Shown here in pieces: positions 10,701 through 29,418 of a stretch of DNA of 64,000 nucleotides; position 1 is the stretch's first letter, and each line of letters starts with the position of its first letter. The translations under genes were made by a program, and so were the position numbers. The stretch comes from Perca fluviatilis (Eukaryota > Chordata > Actinopteri > Perciformes > Percidae). The stretch lies in the NCBI RefSeq assembly GCF_010015445.1, contig NC_053112.1:35967665-36031664 (forward strand). Direction: 5' to 3'. The notes below the pieces were generated by a model. The model was not told where the DNA came from. It did no database searches and worked only from the letters and a program-made list of their open reading frames with translations.

Positions 10701-13209
10701 TCAGTCAAGTGGAAACCATATCTTTTGATTTAAAATAGTACATATTTGTGGATATCGATTGTTATTTTTAAGGTGATGAAAGTGAAGCTGCAGCCTCCCT
10801 CCAGCACTGAGCTCCCAGCCTTCAATCCCATCCTGCCTCCTGCCGCCATCACACAGATCCTGCTGTTGGCCAACCCTCACAAGGTACTCTTTCCCCCCCC
10901 CCCCCTCATATGCATGCTGTCTGTCAGAGTCGGCCTCAGTTCAGGACCATTTTTTTATGTATATATGCTTCTATTGGTAGTTTTTCATCCCATTCCCCTG
11001 AATGTCACGGACGTAAGTGTATGAAGGTTTTTTTCTGAAAACTTATAAATACCAATATTTAATGATAATTACCAAATCTGAGGGTCAGACTACATGTTTT
11101 CAGTAAAACAATTTAAACTGTAGCTTCATTTTTTTATGAAAAAAAAAAAGTTTAAAAAAAAATCTCTGATTCCAACTTCTTAAATGTGAATATTTTCTGG
11201 TTTCTTCACTCCTCTGGGACAGTAAACCGAATATCTTTAATTTGTGGACAAAACTAAATGTTTGAGGACGGCATCTTGGGCTTTGGAAAACTTTTGATTT
11301 TTCACCATTTTCTGACATTCAATAGACCAAACCTCTGATCGATTAATCGAGAAAATAATGGACACATTAATGGACTATGAAAATAATGGTTGGTTGCAGC
11401 CCTAGTGCTAATGCCGACTCCTAGGCTTTGATCTGTAAACATTTACATTTACACTATTGTACTGTTACGTCATTAGAGACAATGCAACTCTGATCTAAAT
11501 TAAATGAGCATATTGACATTTATACACTTGACATTTTTGCAAGCAAACCGCTTTGTATGTGCTACGCATTTTATGAACTTATAAACATGTAGTGATGTTA
11601 CCCTGTTGAGTTTGACCACTAGTAACACTATAGAGCATATTATGTGCGAGTGGGTCCCTGATTTGTTTGTGTTGTCCATGTGTACGCACGTACGTGCGTG
11701 AGCAAGTGGCCGACGTAATCCACATCCTCTTAAAAATGTTGAGTATGGAGAAGCATTCAACACATATCTTAGACCTAAGGATACACACAATGCATTTGGG
11801 TGATAAACACTGAACGTAAACCTTGACCGCGCACCTTTTTAAGCAGCGACTGAGAACCGTTTCATCATCACTGGGAAATGGTGATGCAGTGTTGTAGTCG
11901 AGACCACTCAAAAAAGGGACCAAGTCATCACCAAGACCTGAGTGTATCGAGACTAAGTCAGGACCAAGACGTTGGGGAGTTGAGACCAAGTCTCGACCAA
12001 GGCAGGGCGAGACCGAGTCAAGACCAAGACCAAGACCAGACCAGTGCCAGACAGCCAGAGCTTCTTCTTCTGTCGCAGAGATTCACTCTCTCAGGAGTGC
12101 GTGTTAAGGGGGGCGGGGAGAGGGGGTTAAGGCCGGTTACACACTGGCTGCGTGGCGTGAGCGTGTCAGCTGCATGGCGTATCTGGTTTTATTTCGGCTC
12201 CCATGTTAACCGGTCAGAGCTTGCACACTGCCTGCGTGACACGCACGTCTCACACGCGGCTCGAGCCACGCCGAAAACGCGTGCGTGCTAGAAATAGAAC
12301 CGACGCCTATTTTTCACGCGACACGCAAGCGTGTTGGAAGCGTTTTCAGGCAAAATAGAATACCAAAAGATGTCATTTTGACACAAATACATATTAATAA
12401 ATGACATGTTGATGTTTGAAAGTCTCTAGGTTTTGACATAAATGCAGATATAAATGTAATTTAAAAAAAATAAAAATTTGATTTTCAAATATTGCACCTG
12501 TCAATACAGAACGAAATATTCTGTAGCCTATTTTGCCGTCAATACTGCCGACATTGTCTTTGCTGTAATCAGATCAGTATATAGTTATGTTTAACACGAA
12601 GTATACTGCTGCTTGAGTGCAGTAAATCAATGGGAAACATACATGTGTACGGACCATAGACAGTCTATGGTCAGACACGTTTCTGGTGTGTAAATCCACG
12701 CGGCTGACACGCAACAGAAACGCGACGCTCCCGCCACGCAGCCAGTCTGTCGCCGGCCTAACAGGAACCAATTTCAAATTAGAAATGAATCAAATTATTG
12801 GTTGCATTTGAAGCAGGAAGTTTTACATCCAATCACAGTAATGATGTTGACACATTTGAATTGGACAATGCAGAGGCAACTCAGTGAAGTCCCTGCACTT
12901 GTCCATATCATATCATATACGGTCTTGAAATAAAATCCAGAGTTGTCTTTATCCGAGACCGAGACAAGGCCGGGTAAAAGTGCGGTCGATTCCGAGACCT
13001 TCAAAAAGTGGTCTTGAGACCAAGACCGATCTCGAGTACTACAACACTGCGGTGATGTAACCTTGAGCTGACATTTGTTTTTTCTCTTTGTGTTTCAGGA
13101 AAAGGTACGTTTGCGGTACAAGCTGACATTCAACCTGGGCGAGCAATCTCACGATGAGTCTGGTGATGTGGACCAGTTTCCGCCCCCAAACACCTGGGGG
13201 AACCTTTAG
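1748..13209 (+). CDS. gga1: ADP-ribosylation factor-binding protein GGA1 (Golgi-localised, gamma-ear-containing adaptor)
   Basis: Coding exons: 1748-1793, 2519-2603, 2961-3036, 3178-3276, 3498-3621, 4148-4248, 4450-4530, 5396-5533, 5645-5726, 5878-5982, 6303-6485, 8495-8538, 8721-8911, 9466-9731, 9843-10012, 10773-10883, 13099-13209. All join in frame to give 670 residues (human GGA1 is about 640). A monomeric clathrin adaptor at the trans-Golgi network, it binds Arf-GTP, ubiquitin and acidic-dileucine cargo tails. A VHS domain (about 8-147, with RLLAHKIQSPQEWEA) is followed by a GAT domain (about 165-312, ANKLIKEMVQEDQKRVEK), a serine/proline-rich hinge with the internal acidic-dileucine-like DDELMSLG, and a gamma-ear from about 540 ending DVDQFPPPNTWGNL. 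IFEDEEKSKML and the GAT region match GGA1 better than GGA2 or GGA3. The hinge, with an alanine/proline-rich run near residues 475-490, explains the extra length. Introns 11 and 16 are swollen by transposons. Confidence 0.95.
5184..5307. mobile_element. Short TTAA-bounded MITE in gga1 intron 7
   Basis: The ends are near-perfect inverted repeats: GTTTTAAGCCCCCAACGTCT on the left pairs with the complement of AGACATTGGGGGCTTAAAAC on the right, extending to TCCTTCCA/TGGAAGGA. Each end carries TTAA (5187-5190, 5301-5304), the target typical of piggyBac-type insertion. The core holds a few CCTAACC-type units. Its right end is 88 bp from the acceptor of gga1 exon 8. Confidence 0.7.
6571..7073. mobile_element. 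TTAA-bounded non-autonomous DNA transposon in gga1 intron 11
   Basis: The left end TTAAAGTGCTCATATTATGC is matched in inverted orientation by GCATAATATGAGCGCTTTAA on the right, with one mismatch in 20. Both ends carry TTAA. The roughly 500-bp interior has no coding frame of note. This is consistent with a piggyBac-like MITE; the superfamily is an inference from the target sequence only. Confidence 0.7.
7193..8306. mobile_element. hAT-like non-autonomous element interrupted by a second element
   Basis: The element is bounded by TAGTGATG (7193-7200) and its complement CATCACTA (8299-8306). Flanks ATTTACGG and ATTCACAG match at 6 of 8 positions, a decayed 8-bp target duplication. The parts outside 7696-8226 contain GAGGCTTCA/TGAAGCCTC-type inverted motifs. 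The 515-bp insertion inside must be younger. Confidence 0.6.
7704..8218. mobile_element. Nested hAT-like MITE with CCGATATATCGG palindromes
   Basis: Ends are TAGAGCCCAACCGATA and TATCGGTCGGGCTCTA, a 16-bp inverted pair with one mismatch. The flanks are a perfect 8-bp duplication, ATGCCATT (7696-7703 and 8219-8226). Both subterminal regions carry repeated CCGATA/TATCGG units, which may be transposase binding sites. It has no coding capacity. Confidence 0.8.
9111..9345 (-). repeat. TAGA microsatellite plus LINE-like 3' tail fragment
   Basis: A (TAGA)n run at 9111-9137 abuts sequence beginning CACTTTATTGTCCGTATACA and containing GGAAATTTGTCTTGCA. This reads as the 3' end of a fish non-LTR retrotransposon on the minus strand, where tetranucleotide tails are typical. 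A run of T precedes it at 9075-9097. The family is assigned from memory of similar fish tails. Confidence 0.5.
10058..10672. mobile_element. Harbinger-like MITE in gga1 intron 15
   Basis: The left end AGGACGCTGACACACCAACC pairs with the right end GGTTAGTGTGTCAGAGCCT as inverted repeats with few mismatches. Flanks are TTA on both sides (10055-10057, 10673-10675), the 3-bp duplication typical of PIF/Harbinger. The 615-bp interior is unusually GC- and CpG-rich for this intron, with no sustained open frame. Confidence 0.6.
11887..13049. mobile_element. hAT-like element in gga1 intron 16, carrying a nested element
   Basis: Ends are CAGTGTTGTAGTCGAGAC and the inverse GTACTACAACACTG, flanked by TGGTGATG and CGGTGATG (7 of 8 matching). 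The arms are built from short GAGACCAAGTC-like direct repeats (11940-12050 and, inverted, 12950-13030). The right end is 49 bp from the acceptor of the last gga1 exon. A second element fills 12127-12762. Confidence 0.7.
12127..12762. mobile_element. Nested GC-rich inverted-repeat element
   Basis: The left end TTAAGGCCGGTTACACACTG and the right end CAGTCTGTCGCCGGCCTAA are inverted copies, continuing inward through GCTGCGTGGCG/CGCCACGCAGC. It lies inside the hAT-like element at 11887-13049. The interior contains a perfect palindrome GACCATAGACAGTCTATGGTC near 12652. I cannot assign a superfamily with certainty. Confidence 0.6.
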
Positions 13210-16200
13210 GGAGAAGGACCGACCCCCTCCCCCTCCGTCATCTGATCTGCTGCTTCCTTTTTAGATCTAGGTTGAAGTTGTCCCTCATCGCTGGCTGGAG
13301 GCGAGACGGCCTCTTTTAAACTTCCGCGGTTTCAAACTCTGGTTCGGTAATACAAACTGACACGAGGCCAGTTGTGGGAACCAGCTTCTACCTTGTGCCT
13401 TCCTTCGCAGCCTTCCTGTCCTTATTCCATCGGCTCCGCGTGTTCCTGTGTTCCGTAGCTACTTTCTTCTTCTTCTTCTTTTCAACAATCATTCCAACGC
13501 AAACTATAAAGCAAACTGTCAGAAACATTGATTCAATGCAGTGGCATAAGGGGGGAAACAAGTTTTTTTTTGTTTTAAAACCTGAATGTGTGCATTTGTG
13601 TGGTTAACACACTGTCTAACCATCAATCAGATGTGCCATGTCACGTGTATTACATGTAACCGCTGGTGTCTCACATTATTTCATTTTCTTTGTTTTATTT
13701 TTTTTGCCAAACCCCAGTGCTTACCCTGGACAGCGTGAGTATTGTCACAGTTTGTGTGTTCCGTGTTTATTCTGAGTGTTCAGAGTAGGGTTGCAAGAAC
13801 TAATTTTTTCTTTTTAGTTCATCAATAATCAGAATCCAAATGGGATTTATTGCCAAGTAAAGTAACACTCCCTTGGTGGTTGGTGCATTTAAAACCTATT
13901 AAAACAATAAATGTAAAAGACATGTAAACCAAACAAATTTGTACACTATAACTGTTTAACAGTAAGAAAGGCTGTATGGTTTAGTGCCGGGTGTGCAAAA
14001 GTTCAGAATATATATTATGTGCAAAGGTCAGGTATATAATCCATGATTTTCGTTAATGTAAGGTGTAGTGTCTAGGGGTGGGGGGTCCTAAGAGTCTGTG
14101 TCAGTGGGGGTCGCAAGTATTGTTTATGAGGCCCACTGCAGTCGGGATGATACTGCTTTTCAGTTAAACTTAAAGTCAGTTACATGCTTCAAGTGATGTT
14201 TACAGTATGACCAATAGCCAAAACAGCCCAATGTATTCAACCTATGAAATGGAATAGTTGGTATTTTTACCTGATAAGTAACTTGATTATTAGAATTTGA
14301 AATTAATTTCCTATCAAATGATGGATTGATTAATTTGCTAACTGTTTCAGCACTTCGGTGTTCTAGAGAGAGGCGCAGCAGTGGACTTAATAGTCAGATG
14401 GTATCATGCTCAACCTACTAGCAAACCACTTCAGTTGCAGAGGGAAATGATTAAACTAAATTTAATTGGTATCACTTTGAACGCATTGAAGCGGTTGTTG
14501 TTTATCCAATGGAGACAGTTCAGAGCATGAGATGAAATGCAGTAATAAGTGGAAAAGTGTGTCATGGGAGCATGAATTTGTACACTGTTTTTAAGTATTG
14601 CCTTGGTTTTTTTATGTGTGCATGTGTGTGTGTGTGTTGTGAGAGCTGTGAGAGCTGTGACAATAGGCCTTTACCACAGCAGACTTGTCATAGTAGGAAA
14701 GGTAAAGGTGTTTAGGAATTCAACCATTTATGTCATTAGTTACACTGTGCTTTTCCTACTGGGTCAGAATGTCTTCTGTGAAAAAGGACTTTGTAGAAAG
14801 GGTCCTAATTCTCTGCCCCTGTTAAAATACTGAAATTTAGCTTTTAATTTCTGCACTTTTCTTTGTTTTCAAAAGATCGGGACATCTTTCACTCAGAATG
14901 TTGATTTTGAGAGTTATTTTACACATGAACTTTCATGCACTTTTTTTTTTGTTGTTGTTGAAGTTTTCCTTTTGCACATGTAACCATTCCATATTACAAT
15001 ACACTGTCTTTTCTCATTTGCTGCCTTTTCTACTGTTGATCAACCCAAAGAGGGACATGAAGTCCTGAGTTGACATTTCTGACATCCCGTTAGATTCTAC
15101 CACACGTGCCTGAGATGCAACGTTTGATTTTCATTTGCTTTGTACATATATGTAAACAAACGACTAGTTTGATCTCTGTTTCTGTTTTTCATACGTTCGT
15201 GTCCATCTCAAAAAGACTTTGTGAAACAAATGGAACCGCCAATGACGTTACAGAATCATCCTAATATCCACGGCCATTGAGTTGATCGGAGCACTTGGGG
15301 TCATAAAGACGAAAATAAAATGAGATTGTGAGAAATAAGATTCTGACATACCTTTGAAACTCTAAATGTGTGTAAGTACTGTACACTAGGGATAGAGCTG
15401 GAGATTCAGTTTAGAATATGACCGATCAATTACCCACTGAGTAATATTGATTCAATTATAGACTTACATGTGTTACTTTTCTGATGGTAGATCAACTCCC
15501 ATCATCACACAGTGCCATTCGTGATTCTAAGAGGCTGTATTGTAATACTATAATCGGCTATTTCACTTCCATAGAGCTGTGCTTTTATTTATTTTCATCT
15601 ACAGTTACACGATTAACTTGTCTAGGACTGGAAGGAAGAAAGCAATAATGAGACAAAAACAGTAGCCTCAGTACTCCCCCTTTCAGTCCTTCATGGCTCA
15701 AGCAGATCATATATAATGAACATCTGCGCTCCCTGCACGATTTGAAAACTATGCATTGAGGGGGCTGTAACAGTTCGACTACATGGTCAGATTTATCTTG
15801 TCCACATAGATGCAAATTTGCCCATGGTCATTGCTACAAGACCTACAACTTTATTGCAGCCTCCATCTTCTCCACAGTGTCAATGTACAGATTCTTTGAC
15901 AAGACCATAGCTGACAGAGAGCGAGATGGCAGAGACTATAGCTCTGCCTTTTTGACCGAGCTCTTGGCCTTAAGGTCTTAACTCAGTAAGTCTTTTGTCA
16001 TCCCTCTCTGCACCGATGGAACCTGAGTTACAGAAGCAGCCATCGCACCGTTCTCCCAACATGAGACAGGCGACTTATGTCGTGTAGCTATGCTATTTCA
16101 TGTTTGGGTCTAGTATTCATTGAGGTGCATTCAGGGATACGCTACAAAGTCTTCCCTTGTCTCCCACATTAATTCGGACTGGCAAAAAGAAAAACTAAGA

Positions 16201-16456
16201 ACTAAAAACATGTAACTTCAACTGAACTGGATCCAGCTTTTTAAGACCGATACACCACAGAAAGTACAGCAAAACTAGGTGTTGTGACAAGGTGTGTACT
16301 TGCGTATTTCCATCCTTTTGTGCTTCTAATGTAAATAAAAGCTTAATGCCATGGTGTATATTTACCAGTGCACATGCAAAATACAAAAGCAACACATGTA
16401 CATACTGCTGGGCACAAATGAAAATGTACTACAAATGTGTATTTAAGGCAAATAAA
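13210..16456 (+). other. gga1 3' untranslated region / gga1-ddx17 interval
   Basis: No coding frame of substance follows the gga1 stop. AATAAA signals on the plus strand occur at 13906-13911 (inside a retroposon piece), 15314-15319 and 16451-16456. The last lies only about 70 bp from the opposing ddx17 signal, so the two transcripts probably end nearly back to back. Which signal is used cannot be decided here. Confidence 0.45.
13840..14165 (-). repeat. LINE 3'-end fragment
   Basis: Sequence starting ATCAGAATCCAAATGGGATTTATTGCCAAGTA and ending GAGGCCCACTGCAGTCGG resembles the 3' tail of a fish non-LTR retrotransposon inserted in antisense. It probably lies in the gga1 3' untranslated region. 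The assignment is from general recollection of such tails. Confidence 0.5.
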
Positions 16457-16524
16457 GTCATTTGTATGGGGAATTTACCTGAAGTATAAATAATTTGCAA
16501 AGTAGAAAATACTGCTTTGATTCT

Positions 16525-17259
16525 TTTATTTAAGAAAAAAAAAAGAACACGTGAATAAAAGAGGAAACAAGCAAGCTGCAATTTAGTTAATCCCCCTGAA
16601 AATAAGTCAGCATTAGCTTATCTGTTTAATAAAACAATATGGGACTTCAACAGTTACAAGTAAACAGAAACATCAGTTTTGATTCACTACAGACAGGTAA
16701 AAGTAACGAGATAAAATGTATCTAAATCTAGTGCAACAGTCCATTAAAATAAAAACAAAAAAAATCATTGCAATAATTATATTGCATCAAAACCTCTAAG
16801 AAAATTAGTCAAAAGGAGTTTTAACTTTACTGAAGCTAGAGGGAAACTTGACTCTGGAATGGGACGGTTCATATTAGAAATCATTTTTACCCTAGACCAG
16901 CGCTTTTAACCACGTACCAGTACTGAGTACTCAGTGGAAATGTAGTTTTCATTCTAACCAAATACTAATCCTAATACAGTTGATGAATGACAGCTCCTCC
17001 ATGGTACATGGAGAGCAACTGTATAAGACTGGAGAATTACAATCAAGGTTGAAAATATGGTTTTGATGCATTATTAAAAAGTATGAAAATGTAAGCAATT
17101 ACCAACATAGATATTGAAAAGGCATATATGCCTTTTCAAAGCCCCGCCTATTGGAAATGACAAAGAATCTGAGAGTAAAAACAAAGTAACACTGTCAACA
17201 CACCAAGTAGTGCAAATTAACATAAACTCACTGCAAATGAGTGGGTCTTGCTCCTAATT
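16525..17259 (-). other. ddx17 3' untranslated region
   Basis: Downstream of the ddx17 stop on the minus strand, the first strong hexamer reading AATAAA is at 16530-16525. The interval is AT-rich and without coding frames. It contains a perfect 26-bp palindrome at 17114-17139 (TTGAAAAGGCAT followed by its complement). Confidence 0.5.
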
Positions 17260-25170
<7,911 letters not shown>

Positions 25171-25790
25171 GTTGGCGAAACAAAAGTTAACGTTCCCTCC
25201 GCAGTATCTGTAACCTAGCTAAGCTTTAACGTTTGACACCGGCGTGTTTACTCTGTGCAATGTTAAAATTCGCAAAAGCAAAATATACGCAATTTACGCT
25301 TGAAAAACTATGTATGTTAGACGATAATTACGTTCAAATTCGGAAACGGTAAACAATTGTTGAATGCGTCACGACCGTCAAGACGCAGCAAAACAACCGC
25401 TTCGCACCTTCCCCCCCTGCCCTTTTTAGCGGCGTAACTTCAACTAGTAATTCTACGTAGCTTCGTTTCGATAGAACGGGCACTACGTACAAATGTTAGC
25501 TCAGTAATAATGGTGGATTTGATTCGTGTACACGTTCGTGCGGCGTCCTTTTTAACTAACGGTTGGTGGCGGTGTGTCAGAAACAACTGCGAGGCTCTTT
25601 TTTGCTGGAACAGTAGAGGAAGACAGCCTTCCAGGAAGTTCAACCCGATGGACTGGTTTTGCAGTTAACTTACTGCGAAATTTGCAGTTATAATACGAGC
25701 TATTAAGCCATAAAAATATGAAATTACTGGTCTTTATAATAGTATCATAACCAGATAATTTTAAGGTATCGTTAGACCCCGCTTAAGGAA
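25171..25790. promoter_or_regulatory. Bidirectional promoter interval, ddx17 / ntan1
   Basis: The divergent start codons of ddx17 (25170) and ntan1 (25791) are only 620 bp apart. The central part contains several CpG dinucleotides (TTCGCACC, AGCGGCGTAA, GTTCGTGCGGCG), as expected of a shared housekeeping promoter. No TATA box is evident at a useful position for either gene. Confidence 0.6.
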
Positions 25791-28700
25791 ATGCCGTTGT
25801 TCATTCAAAATAGAGGACTTGACCGGATAAGCTCGACAGCGGAACTGTTCGACAACTTTCCACATTTACAGGTTTGTTTCCAGAATGTGTGGCTAAATTT
25901 AGCTTGCTGGGAAACGGTCAGCAGTTAGGGCTTTTCTGTAAGTAATCACACATGACAGACTATCTGTTAATGCTGAAGCATTTATATAAAACGGATGGCT
26001 GTGACATGTGGTGTGGCACCCGCACAGGAATAACACAACAAACGGTCATATTTATATATATTTTTTTATTTTGTTACATCCAAATAAGTGTAACTAAAGG
26101 TAGATCATGTGCATGTCCCCTTGAATACAATTTAAAAAAAACTACTAAATAAGAAAGACACGAAAATAAAAGACACCTGATATGACGTAATTAAAGGAAT
26201 TGGCCTTGGTTTGTTTGGTGCATAAGAGAAGAAACAAAGTAATGCACTGCAGTAAAGAACAGAACATGTCAATAACAATATTGCAGTATAACTGTTTTAG
26301 AAAAGAAAATAAGGCTCTATGGTTTTGTGTAAGTTTTAGTTTGTATTAATGCCTGTAAAGTTATGCATTTTGTTTTTACTATGTCACAGGAAAATGCAAG
26401 AACATTTCGCACCAGGCCACTTGTTGATGTCGACCCAAAGTGCTTCTTGTATGTCCAACAAAGAGAGTTTGCTGCAACAACACCAGCAGACAGTAAGTCA
26501 AGCCCGATGATTCTCAGCTCACCCAAATGTTATTGTAAATTAAATAGATGTATTGCTATTAAAAACTAGACATATCGGACTAGACACAATAGTGACAGTC
26601 TCTTAAAAGTTTGGATAACGTCTCCAGCCAGCCAACTGAAGCCTCTTTAGTCTTTAATGCAAGTTCAGGTTCAACCATCATCCATGTTTTTTTGTTTAAA
26701 CTTGTTAGCCTCTAACTAACCCCCTGATAGTATTCTGGGTTAACCATTCTGGATCATAATGAAAATACATGCTTTGTGTCTTACCTATCATCCCAGACTG
26801 TGTTTCAGTAATTGGATCTGGTGATGCCACCACCTGCCATTTGGTTGTGCTGCGACACACCGGTAACATTCCTTTCATTCGATTCATACTGTGTGCCTTA
26901 TTCTGCCTGTGTAGCCTATATAGTTAGGATGGAAATGACATTTGTAATGTCTGCCGTGATTTATTATGTCTTAGGAAGTGGAGCTGCTTGCGTTGCTCAC
27001 TGTGATGGTTCCAGCACCTGGTCTGAAGTCCCGCTCCTTGTGAAAGCTGTGACGTCACTGAGTAATGTCAGTAAGGAGGGCAGGTACGAAACACACAAAC
27101 AAACACACATAATAAAAGTGCACATCCTATTCAGATGTTCTTTATTTCCTTCCACTTTGCTTTCCATTATGCAGACTTGAGCTTCATCTTGCCGGGGGAT
27201 TTAACGATGAGTCAAAAACATCCCATAAACTCAGCCTTAACATACTGGGTATAGTCTTTCAAATTGCCCCGTGTCGTGTAGTAATTTTATGCTGGCAGCA
27301 TTCAAGCTTTGTAACACTGTAAGACTCTTTTTACTTTACAGCAGCGTTCCAAAAACAGAAAGAGGATATTCATCTGGAAACATGTTGCATCACAGGTAAC
27401 CTTGATACCTGTTTGACTTTACCATTCTGCCAGTCACGCCTTGTTCTAGTTAACCTTTCTGTTCTCTTGTTTTTGTAGAAATGAATGACATTGTTGTTGA
27501 TGGAACTCATAGGCCTGTAGTGTATGGAATAGGTAAGTGATGAATATATGCTACAAAGTGAGAGCAATGCCTTCATGACCTCTAATATATTGTGTCTACA
27601 TGTCTGTTTCTGCACAGGTGTAAATGTTAAAACAGGGGATGTGTTCCCTTCCACATTCACCCATAAAGGACCTGCAGAGGAGCTGCGATCAGCAAGGACC
27701 TTCACTGGGGGACAGGTACTATAAGATATAAAATGTTGTTTTCTATGTGTGAATACTGGACACTTTTGTGAATGAAAAACGGTGGCACAGAAACATACAA
27801 CACATCTCTCTGTTTCATGCAAAAACTCATGACCAAATGTTTAAGTATTTCTTATGAAATTATAATCTTAAACAACTGAAGTTTGGATTTCCCCTAAAAT
27901 TAGTAATGTGCTAATTGTTTTATTTAGTGAAACTAAAAGGACACAATCTGAATGCATTTTTTTTTTTTTTTTTCTTGCAGATGGCAGACATATATGACTC
28001 AAGTCGAGGGCTTGTTAAAATCGGCCCTTGCAAGTGGTCCCCAAATCTGGATATTGCCTTCTGGTTGTCACAAGATGATGACACAATTTTAAAGGTAACG
28101 GGGAAGTATTAAGTCCTAGGTGATCTACTTCATCCTTTGTTTTACGTCTGTATTTTTCATGCTTCATTTAAGGCATCTTAGGGCTGCACAATATGAGAAA
28201 AATATGCGATATGTGATTAACGTTAAATATTGCAATGACGATATTTCTTGCGATAAATAAACGGATATTAAAGTGTACTAATTTCTGCAATTCTTCTTTT
28301 CAGCATTCTGCTAAAATAAATAAATTGCTTGTTGAATTTAAAACGAATGAAAGGAAATCATTTTCAACATTCTTTTATTGAACAAATTGAACATGGAATT
28401 GAATATAAAAGGCACCACTTAAAAAAAGTGACATTTTAAAGTGCAGTTTTCTACTAATTTTCTTTCAACTAACACAAAAAAATCTCTAAATGTCTTTTGC
28501 GATATGTGGCAGCCTTTCACGATGTGTTTATGGCACCAGTTGATAACGCAATGATGATAATCAACGATATATTGTGCAGCCCTAAAGGCCTTTTTACAGT
28601 CGCCGCAGCCGACCTGTCGCGTGCCAATGTGACGTCAAAATGACCAGCGAGATCTATCTCGCTGGTCGCGCCAGGATTTTAAGTGCGCCAGAGGTTGTGC

Positions 28701-29418
28701 ACCACTCTATTTTTTTCAGCGGCGCACAACAAAGCGGAAACAGGAAACATGGACGAGTTCGAGGGCAACCGGATGCCAGGACTCTCAGAGTGACTGCAAG
28801 TCTCTCTTGTAAACTTACTGGGTTAAGATGAGTTCTTTTATGGTGAATGAAAGGCTTGATCCGAAGAAATAGGTCATCCAATCAAATCGAAACATTGACT
28901 TCAATGCTGCTGCCAGTTCTGCAATTGTTTACCTTTTTCTTCTTCTTCTTCTTCTTCTTCTTCTTCTTCTAGTCCGTAGAAATAGCAAAGTCGGTAGCCT
29001 TTCCTCATTAGCGACACCTCTGTTCAGGAGAAGACTGCAACTAGAGTCGCAACCACCACGCGAGTATAAATAGTTACGGCGCTCCCATGACGTCACATTG
29101 GCGCGCGACAGGTCGGCTGCGGCGAGTATACCGGACGTTTAAGGTCTCTGTTATGTCTCAAACACTCCCAACGTGAGTGTGAAGCAGCAGTCCAGAAAGT
29201 GACATCATACAACCTTTGACTCTTTGGTATTTCGCTCTCATGCCCAGTACCTGTCCACCTCTCCGCTGGCTGAGCCGCCACACTTCGTCCAGCACATGAA
29301 GACCACCATCCAGTTCCTTTTGGGACACCCCAGCTCTGATAGCCTGTTCCCCGGGGGGCAACCACAGCTCTACCACAGGACTGAGAGGGGGGACTGGGAG
29401 AGGGTTGTCTCGTCATAA
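25791..29418 (+). CDS. ntan1: Protein N-terminal asparagine amidohydrolase
   Basis: Exons: 25791-25871, 26390-26492, 26797-26862, 26975-27083, 27175-27248, 27342-27395, 27479-27532, 27618-27715, 27981-28094, 29248-29418. They join to 307 residues, close to the human enzyme (310). NTAN1 deamidates an N-terminal asparagine to aspartate after methionine removal, creating a substrate for arginylation and the N-degron pathway. The family signature GDATTCHLVVLRHTG is present. Its cysteine is residue 75, the same number as the proposed catalytic Cys75 of the mammalian enzyme. Other diagnostic segments are CFLYVQQREFA, GRLELHLAGGFND, and LSTSPLAEPPHFVQHM near the C-terminus. All ten exons keep frame. 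The last intron (28095-29247) is filled by two abutting transposons. Confidence 0.96.
28179..28584. mobile_element. hAT-like MITE in ntan1 intron 9
   Basis: Ends TAGGGCTGCACAATAT and ATATTGTGCAGCCCTA are perfect inverted repeats of 16 bp. Subterminal CGATAT-type units occur at both ends. No clean 8-bp duplication could be aligned, probably because the neighbouring element abuts its right end. Confidence 0.75.
28585..29145. mobile_element. Long-TIR element in ntan1 intron 9
   Basis: Arms of 37 bp at 28601-28637 and 29088-29124 are inverted copies with a single mismatch. Each outer part reads CGCCGCAGCCGACCTGTCGC and each inner edge is TGACGTCA, a perfect CRE palindrome. Immediately inside the left arm is a 26-bp inverted repeat GACCAGCGAGAT-CT-ATCTCGCTGGTC (28642-28667). 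A (TTC)n tract lies at 28937-28970. There is no coding frame. The exact outer limits are uncertain. Confidence 0.65.

Noticed and set aside
15840..16000. Stretch near the gga1 3' end that looked exon-like (balanced base composition)
   Set aside because: Translations in all frames are interrupted or match nothing, and no paired splice sites were convincing.
27370..27822. 150-residue minus-strand ORF
   Set aside because: It overlaps ntan1 exons 6-8 and their introns on the other strand and resembles no protein.
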